DNA of 64,000 nucleotides, taken from positions 62,001-126,000 of the forward strand of contig JAPEHQ010000022.1 of assembly GCA_027405735.1 (NCBI GenBank), written 5' to 3'. The stretch's first letter is position 1, and every line of letters starts with the position of its first letter. The notes beneath the pieces are model-generated. The model saw only the letters and a program-made list of their open reading frames with translations, searched no databases and had not been told where the DNA came from. Positions 35,761 to 47,080 of the stretch are shown one piece after another. This DNA is from Mucor racemosus (taxonomy: Eukaryota > Mucoromycota > Mucoromycetes > Mucorales > Mucoraceae). The position numbers and the translations under genes are program-made.

Positions 35761-37324
35761 TAATCTAAAATCAGAAACATCCCATTGTCATTGTTATAAA
35801 CTATGAAAAGCTTGATCTTTAATAATACAGCAATTAAATAAAAAACAAGATGATACTAATAGCATATTGTGAGTAGTATATAAAATCTAAGTAAGTTTGA
35901 TAAAGTATGCTTTTAAACCCTTTTAAAAATCCTAGGACAAACACAACATCTTGGTCTTGTAATTTCTATGCATTAAAATGTTGCGATTTCCACTACACAA
36001 TAAATGCACCTTTCACCAATCTTGACCTCGATGTACATTGGGTATCAGTTTTTTACCAGTTGCATTTTCTCTGATTCATTAGTACTCGGTCATATTGAAC
36101 GATAATTTGTAGCATTGCCAAAAAAAATGCTTCAAGGGTTTTCTGCATATCAAATTATGCAATTTTTTAATAGCAATGATTGCACTTAATAACTATGCTT
36201 TTGGAACCTATTCGTGTTAATCAGAATAATTAGTAGTATTTTCATTCAAAAGTAAGCTTTTATTTATACATTTGAATTCACCCATTCAATAAATGGCATT
36301 GCGTTTATTATCCGTTATGTCAATTAACCAACTTCATCTTGATGCAATAATACGTTTGATAATTAAATGCCTAAATTACACTTGAACCACCAGGTATCGC
36401 TACAAAAAAATCTCGCACTACGGCCAAAGAACTATGCTTCTCATGGACATAATAATCTGCACAGATAGGCAGAATAGAAAACTTTGTGCAGACCAGGCAG
36501 CCCAGATGAGCAGAGCAATGAGATCAAGGTTTTTTAGTCAATTTATTAAAGTATATCAATCATAATAAAATTAATAACGAAGATAATTTGAATGGTTTAA
36601 AGCAGATGTGAGTTACTCTGATTCAACAGAATTCCCTTATTGACGAGATACATCAATTTGAAATTTGGGATTTGAAAGGGTTCTGCCAATGTTCTTCTTT
36701 CGGAGACCAAATGGGAACAACGACAACAACCTGTTTGGTAACACTAAAAGTATTTATACCTTTGTAAATTTCTGTTTGCAAAACAGGAAATCTTTTTTAT
36801 TCCCTCCTACTCTTTCCTCAGCTCTTTTATTTACGTTTAAAACTACAACAAAAGACTAATATTTTTTTATAAACTGAAATCAAGTAGCAGGTACAAGTAC
36901 ATGTTTTTCCTATTGTTTATTTGGAAATAAATTATTAACTGTTAATTTTAGGGCACGTTATAATATCTTCCTCCAACAAAAAAAGCGTCCAGAACTTAAT
37001 CATTTTGTTCCATTATCTACGTTATAATCAATGTTTTTTTAGTCTAAAGTCGATACCTACCTGCAAAAAAATTGGTGATTATAAAAGTAAATACAGTATC
37101 GACTTGATTTGTATGAATGAATAAACTCACATTAGTCTATTTAGTTTCTAAAAAGTATTTGTCTCTATTTATTAGTGGCCAACAGCTAAGAAGAGGAAAA
37201 TAAGATGTTGTCTTGTATACCACTAGTAACTATCAAAGGTACGCCATAATTATTGCTTATTAGCTTGTTATTGATAATTGATTTTAATAATAAATCAATT
37301 TTTATAGGTCAAAAGTAAGTTCGT

Positions 37325-37425
37325 TCTGGTAAAGCATTGAATAAATTGGCTTGGGACAAAGAGGGTAAAAAGGTGGCAATAGGTCCCAGTGAAGGCCATA
37401 TTCATGTTTATGATGTTGGAGGGGT
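37325..37425 (+). pseudogene. Dynein intermediate chain-like exon fragment (arm 1, right)
   Basis: Reads SGKALNKLAWDKEGKKVAIG then PSEGHIHVYDVGG without a frame break, ending at a GTAAGA donor. It is the inverted counterpart of the minus-strand fragment at the other end of the element. Only the second of the two exon pieces is present on this side. Confidence 0.6.
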
Positions 37426-38530
37426 AAGACTAAAACTTAATGTAAATCACCTCTAATAACGCAACAATTATAAAGTAAGGCTATATTATTATCAAATAAA
37501 TTACCACACCATATTAACATGCATAAATATTTACAGTAATAAGCTTGAATCAAGAGGGTACAGCATCATTAATTCTTGAAAAAGTTCTCAAGTATTATAA
37601 AATCTCTTATTTTTAAGACTTACAAGGCTTATAAGCGGAATATTAATCTAGAAAATTATTTTTGTCCAGATCATCAATTTTGACATTTTTTAATTTTTTT
37701 TTTCTGATTTTGCAAATCTAGAGTTAATTATACTACCAATTGTAAAAACAAAAAATATACACATATACAGACTTTAGCGCTCTATTTGCCCAATAAAAAA
37801 TAACAAACATTTTTATTACAAAATATTACATGAAAATTCTTTAATCAAAAAACCGTTTTTGGTTCAAAAGTACAAAGTTTCACTACTTAACATTTAATAT
37901 TAAGCTTTTATAAAATGTGTATTAGCTATGGCTACATTTTTCTCTCACAATGTAGTATATTTAAGCGTTGATTTTGGTATCAAAACTTGATTTTTCTGTT
38001 TTTTGTTCAAAATCATGAGTGTTGGTAAGGGTAAAATGAGCCCCGAAAATGTCCGCTACAAATTCTGAATTTTCAGACGGTAAATGGTTAAATATAAGAA
38101 AAGTTTAAAAAAACGTTTTTTTTATTTAAAACTTAGATATATACCATAGTAGTATAAGAGATATAGCCGTTCGATCTTGCTATGCTCAATTATGGCGTCG
38201 CTCTACGGGCTCGCTTTTGCAATTTTTTAATGAATGTATGATATGACAGCCGGGTTTTCTGGTAGAAAATGCATGTTTCTATGATAACAGATATTGCCTA
38301 TTTTGTTTAGCTTATGGGTTGATGCGCTGTAATGCTGTTTTTACATTGGCTGAAATGTGCAATTTAGCAGGGTTTTAATTGCGCTAAATAATGTAAAGCC
38401 TTGAAAATTCTTTTCGACGTGTGTTGCTTCTCTCTTTTTGTTTTTATATTCCAAGGATATTATTCACCGTTTGATAAGGCATATCAGACTATCAAGCTGG
38501 TATTCTTTTCTTTTACCTGAATACGCATGC

Positions 38531-39229
38531 TAACATAAGAGACTAATGTTTTTAATGTATGTAGGGGTCTATATTAGAGACTGATATTTTCATTTAATCG
38601 CATTCTAAGATCGAATATCATTATTTACTACTATATTGTTGGACGTATCTCTTGATTACCAGATCAAATCGAAGGTTAATGATATTTATATCTACTCAAT
38701 GAAAAGCTACAACTGGCTACAAGCTCAGGAAATGTTCCAGAAAAGTGATAAAATTTTAAATGATGTAATAGAAATACAAAAAAAGAATAATCTAATGTCT
38801 TGTTCCCTAATTACCATAGTTTTGATTGTATATATACTGTACTTGAAAACAAATCTTTTTACAGCTGATAATCGTAAACTAAAATAATAAGTTTAAAGAA
38901 GGTTAATTTGTTTAAATTTTATGTGTGATAAAGTAACATCTATTATCTTAGATTTGGTTTGCATATAAGTTTAAGCATTAAGTGTTATTTAAGTTTATGC
39001 TCGAGCAAAAACCTTTGTTACTGTAAACATTATAGCTATTATAAACATATTTACAAATGATGATAATCGTAAATATATTGGGTCTTGCATGTATTGCATT
39101 AAATCAACAATGTACTGAATTTTATTGTCTACTATGATCTTTATTAATAAAAGCAAATGTAATTTAAAACCCCATCCCAGTAAAAAATGCAATGTAATTT
39201 TGAAAACGGCACAATGCTCATGTACAAAC
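38531..39229. other. Element interior, no gene seen
   Basis: Unique DNA between arm 1 and the right subterminal repeats. One 83-codon frame (38,636-38,887) has a hydrophobic stretch but no recognised family. Not called. Confidence 0.45.
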
Positions 39230-39717
39230 CAATTTGTGCCCATACGATCAGCTCATTATACTCATGGTCAGATTTTATTATTATGCACAAATAGGGATAA
39301 TGATATGCTTATGGGCAATTCTTCTATTATGCGCACATGGGATTAATAATGTCATGCACATGGACAGAATCTATAATCCTGCTCCACATACAGGCTTTTT
39401 GTTGTGTTCGTTTGCAATTTTTTTTGTTGTGCTCATGTGCATCTTGTTATCTTTTAAGACATATCCAATGGGCACAACAGCTCAGGCTATAGTGTGCAGC
39501 CCATCTGGGGACACCGAAATCATCTTGTGCAGCACAGGTCGGCTATAGTGGATAAGTATTCTATCAAAATAAAATGTGTAATAAGGTTGGTATAATTTAA
39601 ATTATGCATGAAAGCATTGGGTTGCAGCCATACAAATATATACTTTAGATTTTATATGGTACATCCTGTATACCGTGAAAATGAATTCATATTTACTTAT
39701 CATTCTTATTCATTATA

Positions 39718-41362
39718 CAGTGACCCCCAAAACTGTCCCAATGTTTCCTAGTTTTGAGTTTAGTATGATTTTCAGGTACAACAAATATATTTAAAGTACG
39801 ACATATTTTATATATTTCGGAAGATCAATTAATTTCCTTTTATATTAAACTAAAAAAATCTCGAATTTCATTGGTCCGCTATATTTATACCCTGTCTGGG
39901 ACAGCATATGCATTGGGACAGTTTTGAGAGCTTACGCGGGAAAAAATATAATCCTATTTAATAGTCCGTCCAAAGGCCGTTTCTTTCCAAATATACTTTC
40001 ACACAATTGGGCATGCTATCAAAAACTTTTTGGCACTCCTCCTGTTTAATGGTGTTGTACCAAACCTCAGTTACACGCTCCGAAAGATCAAGGATTCATT
40101 TGGGCGCTGTTTTGTACTCATTAAGCCTCCTCTTTAATAAGATCCACATATTTTCGATTGGATTCAAGTCAGGAGATAGCGGAGACCAATTTATTACTTC
40201 ATAGTCTTGATCCAATAGATATTCCTTGACTAAATTTGACGTATGCTTTGGAGCATTGTCATGCTGGAAAATGATCTGATCACGACGAAGGCCTAATTTA
40301 TCCAAAGTAAAATTGAAAGTCCGCTCCAAATCGTCTTCAAAGATTTGTTTATACAAATGTCGATCCACAGTACCCTCAATTCTGCATATCTATCGAACTC
40401 CGGCATACGTAATGGCCCTCCAAAACATGACACTCCCACCGCCATCTATAACGGTCATCTTCACATAATTAGATTTCAAGCTCTCACCGTCTCAAATCCA
40501 AAGCCAGCTTCTTCCATTTAAGTTAAATCTATTAATGTTGGTCTCATCTGATCAAATCACCCTTTTCCGTTCGTCGGAAGTCCAATCCTTGCGAAGATGA
40601 CACCATTCTAAACGCCTTTTAATATTAGCCGGAGACAGCATAGGTTTTTTAGGCTTGATAATTGCTCCTATGCTCCCCCTACGGAGCGATTTCGGACAGT
40701 TTCCGGGCTTTTATTAACTCCGAAATTACTCTCAAGTAGTTTAAAATGTTACTTGAATTTTTGACTGCTTTTTTTGTTGCTTGGCGAACACAAAACCTTT
40801 CATCAGATTCAAACAGCAATTTAAGTCGACCCCTTTTAGACACACCCAAACTTGTGCAACACCGTTTTTTAATTTTTTCCAAAACAGGCTTACCTACATG
40901 CAATATTTCCGCAACTTGGCGCACTGATTTACCGGTGTTTAAAAGACTAATGGCATCATTCTCCTTATTCTCCTGAAGTTTTTTCATATTAATTTTCAAT
41001 AGGCCAAAGCACCAGAATCTGTATATGAAATATGCATCTTTTTTATTTTCTTTACCCAATTAGGTGTTTATTTACTGATTTCCAAGCGCTCAAGATACTA
41101 GTGCAAATTATGGTTCTACAATCATCGATTATCTAAAAATCAAAAATGGCTCTCAAAACTGTCCCAATGCATATACTGTCCCAAATTGGGTATAAATTCA
41201 ATTGACCAATAAAATTCGAGATTTTTTTAATTTAATATAAAAGGAAATTAATTGATCTTCCGAAATATATAAAATATGTCGTACTTTAAATATATTTGTT
41301 GTACCTGAAAATCATACTAAACTTAAAACTAAGAAACATTGGGACAGTTTTGGGGGTCACTG
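39718..41362 (-). mobile_element. Tc1/mariner-superfamily transposon, decayed
   Basis: 1,645 bp bounded by CAGTGACCCCCAAAACTGTC and its inverse, flanked by TA on both sides (39,716-39,717 and 41,363-41,364), the expected Tc1/mariner target duplication. The inverted ends run ~220 bp. Each contains repeated (T)GGGACAG motifs at the tip and again ~190-220 bp inside, like the IR/DR ends of Tc1-type elements. The two ends are nearly identical, so the insertion is not ancient, yet the transposase frame is broken. Confidence 0.92.
40096..41059 (-). pseudogene. Tc1-like DD34E transposase, broken
   Basis: The N-terminal part (41,059-40,679) holds a helix-turn-helix region (LLNTGKSVRQVAEILHVGK). The C-terminal part has FQHDNAPKHTS (second Asp) and SPLSPDLNPIENMW (Glu), with 34 residues between them, i.e. 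DD34E. The first Asp lies in SDETNINRF near 40,550. Between ~40,380 and 40,570 at least three in-frame stops occur (before SDETNI, after SWLWI, after AGVR), and the frame also breaks at 40,679. It cannot make a full transposase as written. Confidence 0.9.
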
Positions 41363-41364
41363 TA

Positions 41365-42737
41365 TATGTTGTATTCCACCAAGTACCATATGTTATCATC
41401 TTCTACAGTATCAGTACATCTTACAATGAATTGACTACGACATGTATTGAAGTGCAAAATCTGGATACCGGACACAACAAGAAACTACAAGAGTACTAAG
41501 TTTATCCAGCAATTACCAAGAACGCTTGGACCTCAATAATGACACCATATCATCTCATCCCAGCGGTTAATCAATCAAGTAGCTATCAAATTAGCATCCA
41601 AGCACATTTAGCGCAGCATTGAAACAAAGCAACTTACAAGCTCTGCAAGCACGGTTAAAGCATGATTGATACATTTCAATCCATAGGCTACTATCAAACA
41701 GATCTAATGGTTCAATATTGTCTTAAATGAAATTTCAGGATCTCAATGTCAAATCAATATACAAGGCCAGATTTTTATATCAAAATAAACGGTACCTTGT
41801 TTTTATTATGCAATTAAAGAACTGATTTATTATTCATTTTCTTTTAATTGTATTTTTTTTAAGTATTATTCATCAAACCTGAAAATATAAGACAAAGTCA
41901 AAACTAGATTGTTGCGTTCACAGATCTGTGTACATTCCTTGGTTAAGATTACGGCACAGTTTGATATGGTAAGTTCTACATTATTGCTGTGTATTATGTT
42001 ATAAAGCTCAGTTATCCTATACGTAGAATTAGTGTGTGTCACCAAGACTTGATTGGATGTATATATAAATAGACTCACTTTAGATTAGTCATATAATTAG
42101 AGAATGTGAATATAAAAGAAGATATTTCGATCTTATAATAAAGTTTTTTGGTTCTAATGTTCTCTTTCATTTTATAACAGTTTCTCTTTATCTTTATTAA
42201 ATGATTTAGTACATGTTTTAGCTTTGAGGTTGACATAATATCCTGGTGTAACACTAAAGCGCTCTCGGATATATTGTACTGTATATATATACTGTTTATA
42301 CCATAAATAGTTTTTTTGTATATAGATATCAATCAAGCCAATTTATGTAACTTTGCTTTCGTTGAAACTTTGTGAGCTTATAGAAAATACATCAATACAT
42401 TTATACTTTCTGCAGTATTGTACGTACCGTTTTTTTAATACTGTCAATAGTTTTACAAGTGCTTAGTTATATTATTTAATACTTTGTATCAGAACAGAAA
42501 ATAGGAAATAATAAATAAATTGATAAAACAATTAATTTCAGCCTTTTAACTTTTATTATGCAATACGAATAATCGACGAAAAAACAAATGAAGTAAAAAA
42601 ATTATGGATCGAGATTATAAACAATGAAATGCTCTAAAATAAAGGAAAAGTAAATTATAATATAATTGGTTTCATGGAATAGATAGTTAGCCATTCAAAA
42701 GAACGTTTCCAGCAACACCACGAGGAGGTCTATCTAC
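41365..42737. other. Repeat-complex spacer, no gene seen
   Basis: AT-rich DNA right of the Tc1-like element. Only short frames (41,866-42,078; 42,075-42,332) with no recognisable content. Confidence 0.5.
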
Positions 42738-43070
42738 ATGTTGCCATTTGACTTTATAGCTTGTTCACCACCATACTATAAAGTGATACTGAAATCTAGC
42801 AGATGCTATGAAAACAGTACGACTCCGATTGCCAGAAAGGGCTATAGTTTCCAGCCGGTTACCGTGAAAGAAGACTATAAGACCCTAAAAGGGGGAGAGG
42901 TCGCGAGTCCACGAATGGAGAGCAACCAGGTTAAATTGACCCAGGATTACCGATTGTACAAAGACAAACAACTGAGTATAGTAACCGAATTTATGGGAAA
43001 GCATCAAAACAGATGTCATTCCAATAAAAGTGGTAAAAGTTATCGCTCTTTCTTGATTAAATCATTTTGA
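42738..43070 (+). other. Unidentified 110-codon open frame
   Basis: Locally less AT-rich than its surroundings. The translation is hydrophilic with a basic C-terminal half (GKHQNRCHSNKSGKSYR). No domain, no convincing intron partners. It ends just before a ~140-bp stretch repeated on the far side of the tandem array. It may be a relic of a larger coding element or chance. Confidence 0.25.
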
Positions 43071-43210
43071 TTCTTAAACCCGCATAGGGTGTATCAAAAA
43101 TTAGATAACAAAAAAAATGCTTTAACTTCTGAAGGAAATAAAGTAACTAAGATGATAATATCAATGAAACAAAACCAGAGAGACAAGACCAGATATACCA
43201 AATTGAGCTA
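43060..43210 (+). repeat. Array-flanking direct repeat, left
   Basis: Resembles 45,955-46,105 in the same orientation. Shared features include AAATCATTTT, then an (A/G)GGGTG(T/C)(A/G)(T/C)C core followed by AAAAAT(T/C)AGATA. Similarity weakens after the first ~60 bases. Confidence 0.45.
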
Positions 43211-43290
43211 AAAAAATAAATAAAGCATATGAGAAACTAAATATTCCAAATTAAAATCAGATGTTGATATTACTTTTTGAACTTTCAATA

Positions 43291-45945
43291 ATGCAATTTC
43301 TTCATGAATTGGAACCCGAGAAGCATTGATTTAGACCAGAAGTGCATAAATTTAAACTAAATGAGGATAAATTGAGACAAGGCAAGGATGAATTGAGTTC
43401 AGACAAGTAGATATTGACGCCAGAAGAGCACGAATTGGAATCCGATGGACATAAATTTGGACCAGATGAGCATGAATCAGAATCAAATATGCATGAATTA
43501 GAATCAAATAAGCATAAATTAATAACAAATAAACATAAATACAGACCCGAATAACATGAATTTAAACTAGAAGACCGAATTTAGACCACAAGGATACGTT
43601 GTTAGACCAGACGAGCAATAAATCAAGACCAAAAAAGCACAAATTAAAACCAGGTTAACGTTATTGTAGACCAAATAAGCATGACTTGAGGCCACTCAAG
43701 GATTTACACCAGAATTGCAAGAATTTAAACCAGATGCGCAAGACTTGAGATCAGAGGAGGATGAAGTGAGGCCAGAAGCGAATCCTTTTGGAGCAGATAA
43801 TGATAATAAGTTGAAACCACATGAGCACGAATCAATATCAGACAAGAATTGAGACAAGATGAGCCTAAATTGAGACCAGTTAAAAACAAATTAAGAACAG
43901 AAACCAAGGACGTTGGACCAGACAGATGTACAGAAATTGAAACAAGCTGAGCAACAATGGAGAGACTACGCAAGAATAAATAAAGATAAGATGTGAATCA
44001 ACCTCGATCAGAAGAGCAAGACTTGTTGATACCAGATAAACATGCTTCAGACCAGATGTGAAAGACCTAAGGCAAAACATAAATGAATAGGAACCAGATA
44101 CGCATAAACAGACAGCCAAAGAGCACGAATTGGGATTCCAGGAGACGAGATAATCATAAATTAGAATCAAACATACATAAATTATTACCTAATAAACATA
44201 AATACAAACCAGAAAAAACACAAATATAGATCAGAAGAGCATAAATGTAAACCAGATGACCACGAGTTTACATCACAAGGGTACGTTGTTAAACCAGAAG
44301 AACATAAATTGATACCAAAAGAACATAGACTAAAACCAGATTAGCATTAATGTAGACCAAATAGACATGCTGCATTCAGACCTGAAGTACACAAATTTAG
44401 AGCAGAAGAGTACGAATGTAGACTAAAAGAACACGGCGTTAAATTGGAGGAGCACAAATATAGACCAGATGAAAACGAACTATAACCAGATGAGGATAAA
44501 TTGACACCAGATAAACTTCAATTGAGACCGGATGATCATGAGTAGTTGAGACTGATGGATAAACATAAATTGAGACCGCACAACAATTTGAGACAATATG
44601 AAAATAAACTTGGGCGACCAGATGTAAATAAATTGAGACCAGCTAACCATAAATTGAGGATAGACATAAATGAGTTAAGAGCAATTGTGGATAAACTTCA
44701 ACTATATAAGCATGAATTAATACCGGAAGAACATGATGCTTGAGACCAGATGCAAAGATATTAAGGCCAAATGGGAATGGATAATTACCATATATAAGAG
44801 CAGGAGTGGAAACCAGAATAGCATGAATTGATACCAGAAGTGCATAAATTTAGAACAAACGTAAAGAAATAATTGACAGTCGATGGTTACTATTTCACAC
44901 CACATAAGAGGTAATACCAAAAAAACGTAAATTTAGACTAGTTGAAAATAAATTAAGATTAGATAAGCATATGAATCGACTATAGTTAAAAATAATGTAG
45001 GAACAGATTACCACAACTTAAGACCAGATGTAAAAGAATTGAGACCAGATAAGCATGACTTGTTGAGACACCATAAGGATGAGTTTTGACCACATACCTA
45101 AGAATTAGACCAGATGAGCATTATTTAAGACCAGTGAAGTAAAAATGTATACCGGAACTGCATTCATTTGAAATAGATGACCAAGATTTGAGACCAGACG
45201 AGCATAAAACGAGACCAGAAGTAGATTTTTTTAGACCACATGAAGATTAGTGACAACCAGATGAGCATTATTTGAGACCAGATACATACAAATTTATGCT
45301 CGAAATACATATATTTAGACTAGATGTAAGTACAAATTGAGGCCATAAAGCTATACATTCATACCTGAAAAGCATAAATCAAGACCAGATATTGTAAAGA
45401 AATACCAAATGGAGCAGGAAGCGACCAAATATAAAGGAAAGAAGACCACATGTTACAGAAACCAGAATGTGTTTTTCCAAAAAGATGCCAGATAATGCCG
45501 GAAGAGACCATATTTGTCAAGAGAAATATAGTTATGCAAAATAGAGACGAGATCTTGTAGATAAAAACACAGTTTTTCAGAAAAGACTTGAAGCTTTGTT
45601 GAAAAGGCAGAGACGATATTGCATGCGAGAGACCCAATTCTGTGCATAAGAAACCCAATACTATAGAAGATGACCAAATGTTTCACGAACAATACCATGT
45701 TGTGCTGAGAAAGACCTAATGCTGTGATGATATTGGATATTATTGTTGCAAAAAGAGACCATATTTTATAAAAGAAATTACATTACCTTGAAACGATATC
45801 AGCTATTGTTGAAAAAGAACGGCTTTTGTAGAAAAAAAACCTCCATTTGCAAAAACAGCACCACATGCTGTAGAGAAAATGCGACTAGTGAATAAAAAAC
45901 CAGATGTCGCAGACAGATATCAGATATTGCACAGATATCTCATAG
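43291..45945 (+). repeat. Decayed 21-bp tandem array (heptad minisatellite)
   Basis: About 2.65 kb of degenerate units with 21-bp period. The commonest form contains GACCAGATGAGCATAAATTG. On the plus strand it translates to a heptapeptide close to LRPDEHK, e.g. KFGPDEHES near 43,455 and KLRPANHKLRIDI near 44,640. Stops and small indels break the frame often; the longest clean run is 44,546-44,743. From ~45,380 the consensus changes (units like ACCAAATGTTGTAGAGAAA), though spacing stays near 21 bp. A higher-order period of ~687 bp is visible (43,589 vs 44,275; 43,650 vs 44,337). Confidence 0.85.
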
Positions 45946-45954
45946 CTACCAACT

Positions 45955-46105
45955 TTTGGTTCAAATCATTTTAACTCACCGTGGCCAGGGGTGCGCCAAA
46001 AATCAGATATCAATAGCTGATAACCGCCAGATAAATAATCAAAAGAACTAAACACAGATAGAATAAACCCAGTATCAGGATGAGCTAAAAGAAAGTTAAA
46101 CAAGT
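45955..46105 (+). repeat. Array-flanking direct repeat, right
   Basis: Counterpart of 43,060-43,210, placed immediately after the last array unit. Confidence 0.45.
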
Positions 46106-46549
46106 AAAACAACTTGTTTTTCTTTTACTCAAACCTGGATACTAGGAAAGTTTATGATGAAAGCTTCGTTAAAATTTCACGCGCCAGGCGTTACTTTAAC
46201 GTCGAAACTCCCACCTAACCTTCATCAGCCACGTATGGAACTTTATCTTGCGAGATACTATAGTAGGCCTTAGCCAACGCAGGATAAGGCACATACAAGA
46301 TAGACTCGTGATTCCACTAAACCATATGGTTTTGCTTCATCAAATTTACCTGGTTGTTTAAAAAAAACGAAAAACAGGGGGCCATCGTGTTTTTGAATAA
46401 ACCCTAAAATTTGAATTCCATTGATGACGTCTTCAAACTTTTGTGTAATTTGATTGAAAAGCTGTTTATGAACCTGAACCACACTGTAGATGCAATCATC
46501 CGTGCTACAGAAATCGTTGTTTTAGAGAGCTGTATATAACAGCAATTCT
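46106..46549. other. Spacer with a 70-codon minus-strand frame
   Basis: The frame at 46,270-46,482 (-) reads like ordinary protein (QKFEDVINGIQILGFIQKHD) but is short, has no recognised family and no clear start or splice context. It may be an exon relic. Confidence 0.3.
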
Positions 46550-47080
46550 ATTTCCAGGGAGAAATTAATGGCTTATAGAGACAAGGTATATCTACTTTGA
46601 AAATTTAACGGAATTTGACTTAATATTGGGCGAAAAGTTTTGAAAATCATCCGGAAACCATATGAAACCATTCAAAATTCAAGTGACAACAAAACCATAT
46701 GCTGGGGAATTTTGATCCAAGCAACTTTCAACTTTGCACGAGAGTTAGATAAGCATTATCTTCCACACAATGGTGTTGAATGGCAATTTATACAACCTAC
46801 TGTATATTGAGAAAATTATCGTCGAAATGCATCTATAATTTGCTGCATAATTTTATTGAAAACAATTTAAATATGGTATCTATAAATACTGATTCAAGTA
46901 AGCTGCGTCTCGACATGGACATATATATGGATATGTATTCAAAGTATTTTAGATACAGTATTAGTTTCCATGGGTCATCGTGCATTGGATAAGATTGAGA
47001 AACAAGTTGGTTATCTTCTATTTATGCCTATTAAGAAGGTCAGTAAGCTCACGAGTTCTCGACGGATATAGATCCAAATG
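46550..47080 (+). repeat. Dispersed repeat family, copy D (partial)
   Basis: Direct-orientation match to 33,400-33,950 (copy C). Shared blocks include ATTAATGG(C/T)TTAT, ATATTGGG, CAACCTACTGT(G/A)TATTGA and ACAAGTTGGTTA. The rest of the family is missing here. Confidence 0.7.

Larger units (their letters stand above)
34745..38530 (+). repeat. Large inverted duplication, arm 1
   Basis: Reverse-complement match, high by eye throughout, to 47,425-51,150. Within it, 34,745-35,635 and 37,330-38,243 are themselves inverted copies of each other. These are the ends of a long-TIR element whose right boundary here is 38,243. The following 38,244-38,530 is shared with the left flank of the element copy in arm 2, so the duplication covers more than the element. 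A 64-codon frame at 36,665-36,859 is repeated exactly, inverted, at 49,090-49,284. No known domain. Confidence 0.85.
34660..39549. mobile_element. ~4.9 kb element with ~85 bp terminal inverted repeats
   Basis: 34,660-34,745 and 39,467-39,549 are inverted copies, ~85% alike by eye. They share GCCGACCTGTGCTGCACAAG, GGGCTGCACACTATAG and CTGAGCTGTT. The right subterminal region (39,230-39,450) has several variants of GTGCCCAT and TGCACATGG, reminiscent of transposase-binding subterminal repeats. There is no transposase inside: the interior is mostly arm 1 of the large inverted duplication. It is therefore non-autonomous or chimeric. Flanking target duplication not evident. Confidence 0.65.

Noticed and set aside
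36665..36859. 64-codon frame identical in both inverted arms
   Set aside because: Its conservation is explained by the recent duplication of the whole segment, so it is not evidence for a gene.
43725..45698. Several minus-strand frames with hydrophobic heptads inside the tandem array
   Set aside because: They are the complement of the 21-bp units. The plus-strand heptad is better conserved and the minus frames have no consistent starts.
43291..45945. Possible CRISPR-like array
   Set aside because: Units are contiguous with no unique spacers and the genome is eukaryotic; it is a degenerate minisatellite.
45955..45990. GGTTCAAATC resembling a tRNA B box
   Set aside because: No A box at proper spacing and no cloverleaf could be drawn. 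No tRNA gene was seen anywhere in the window.
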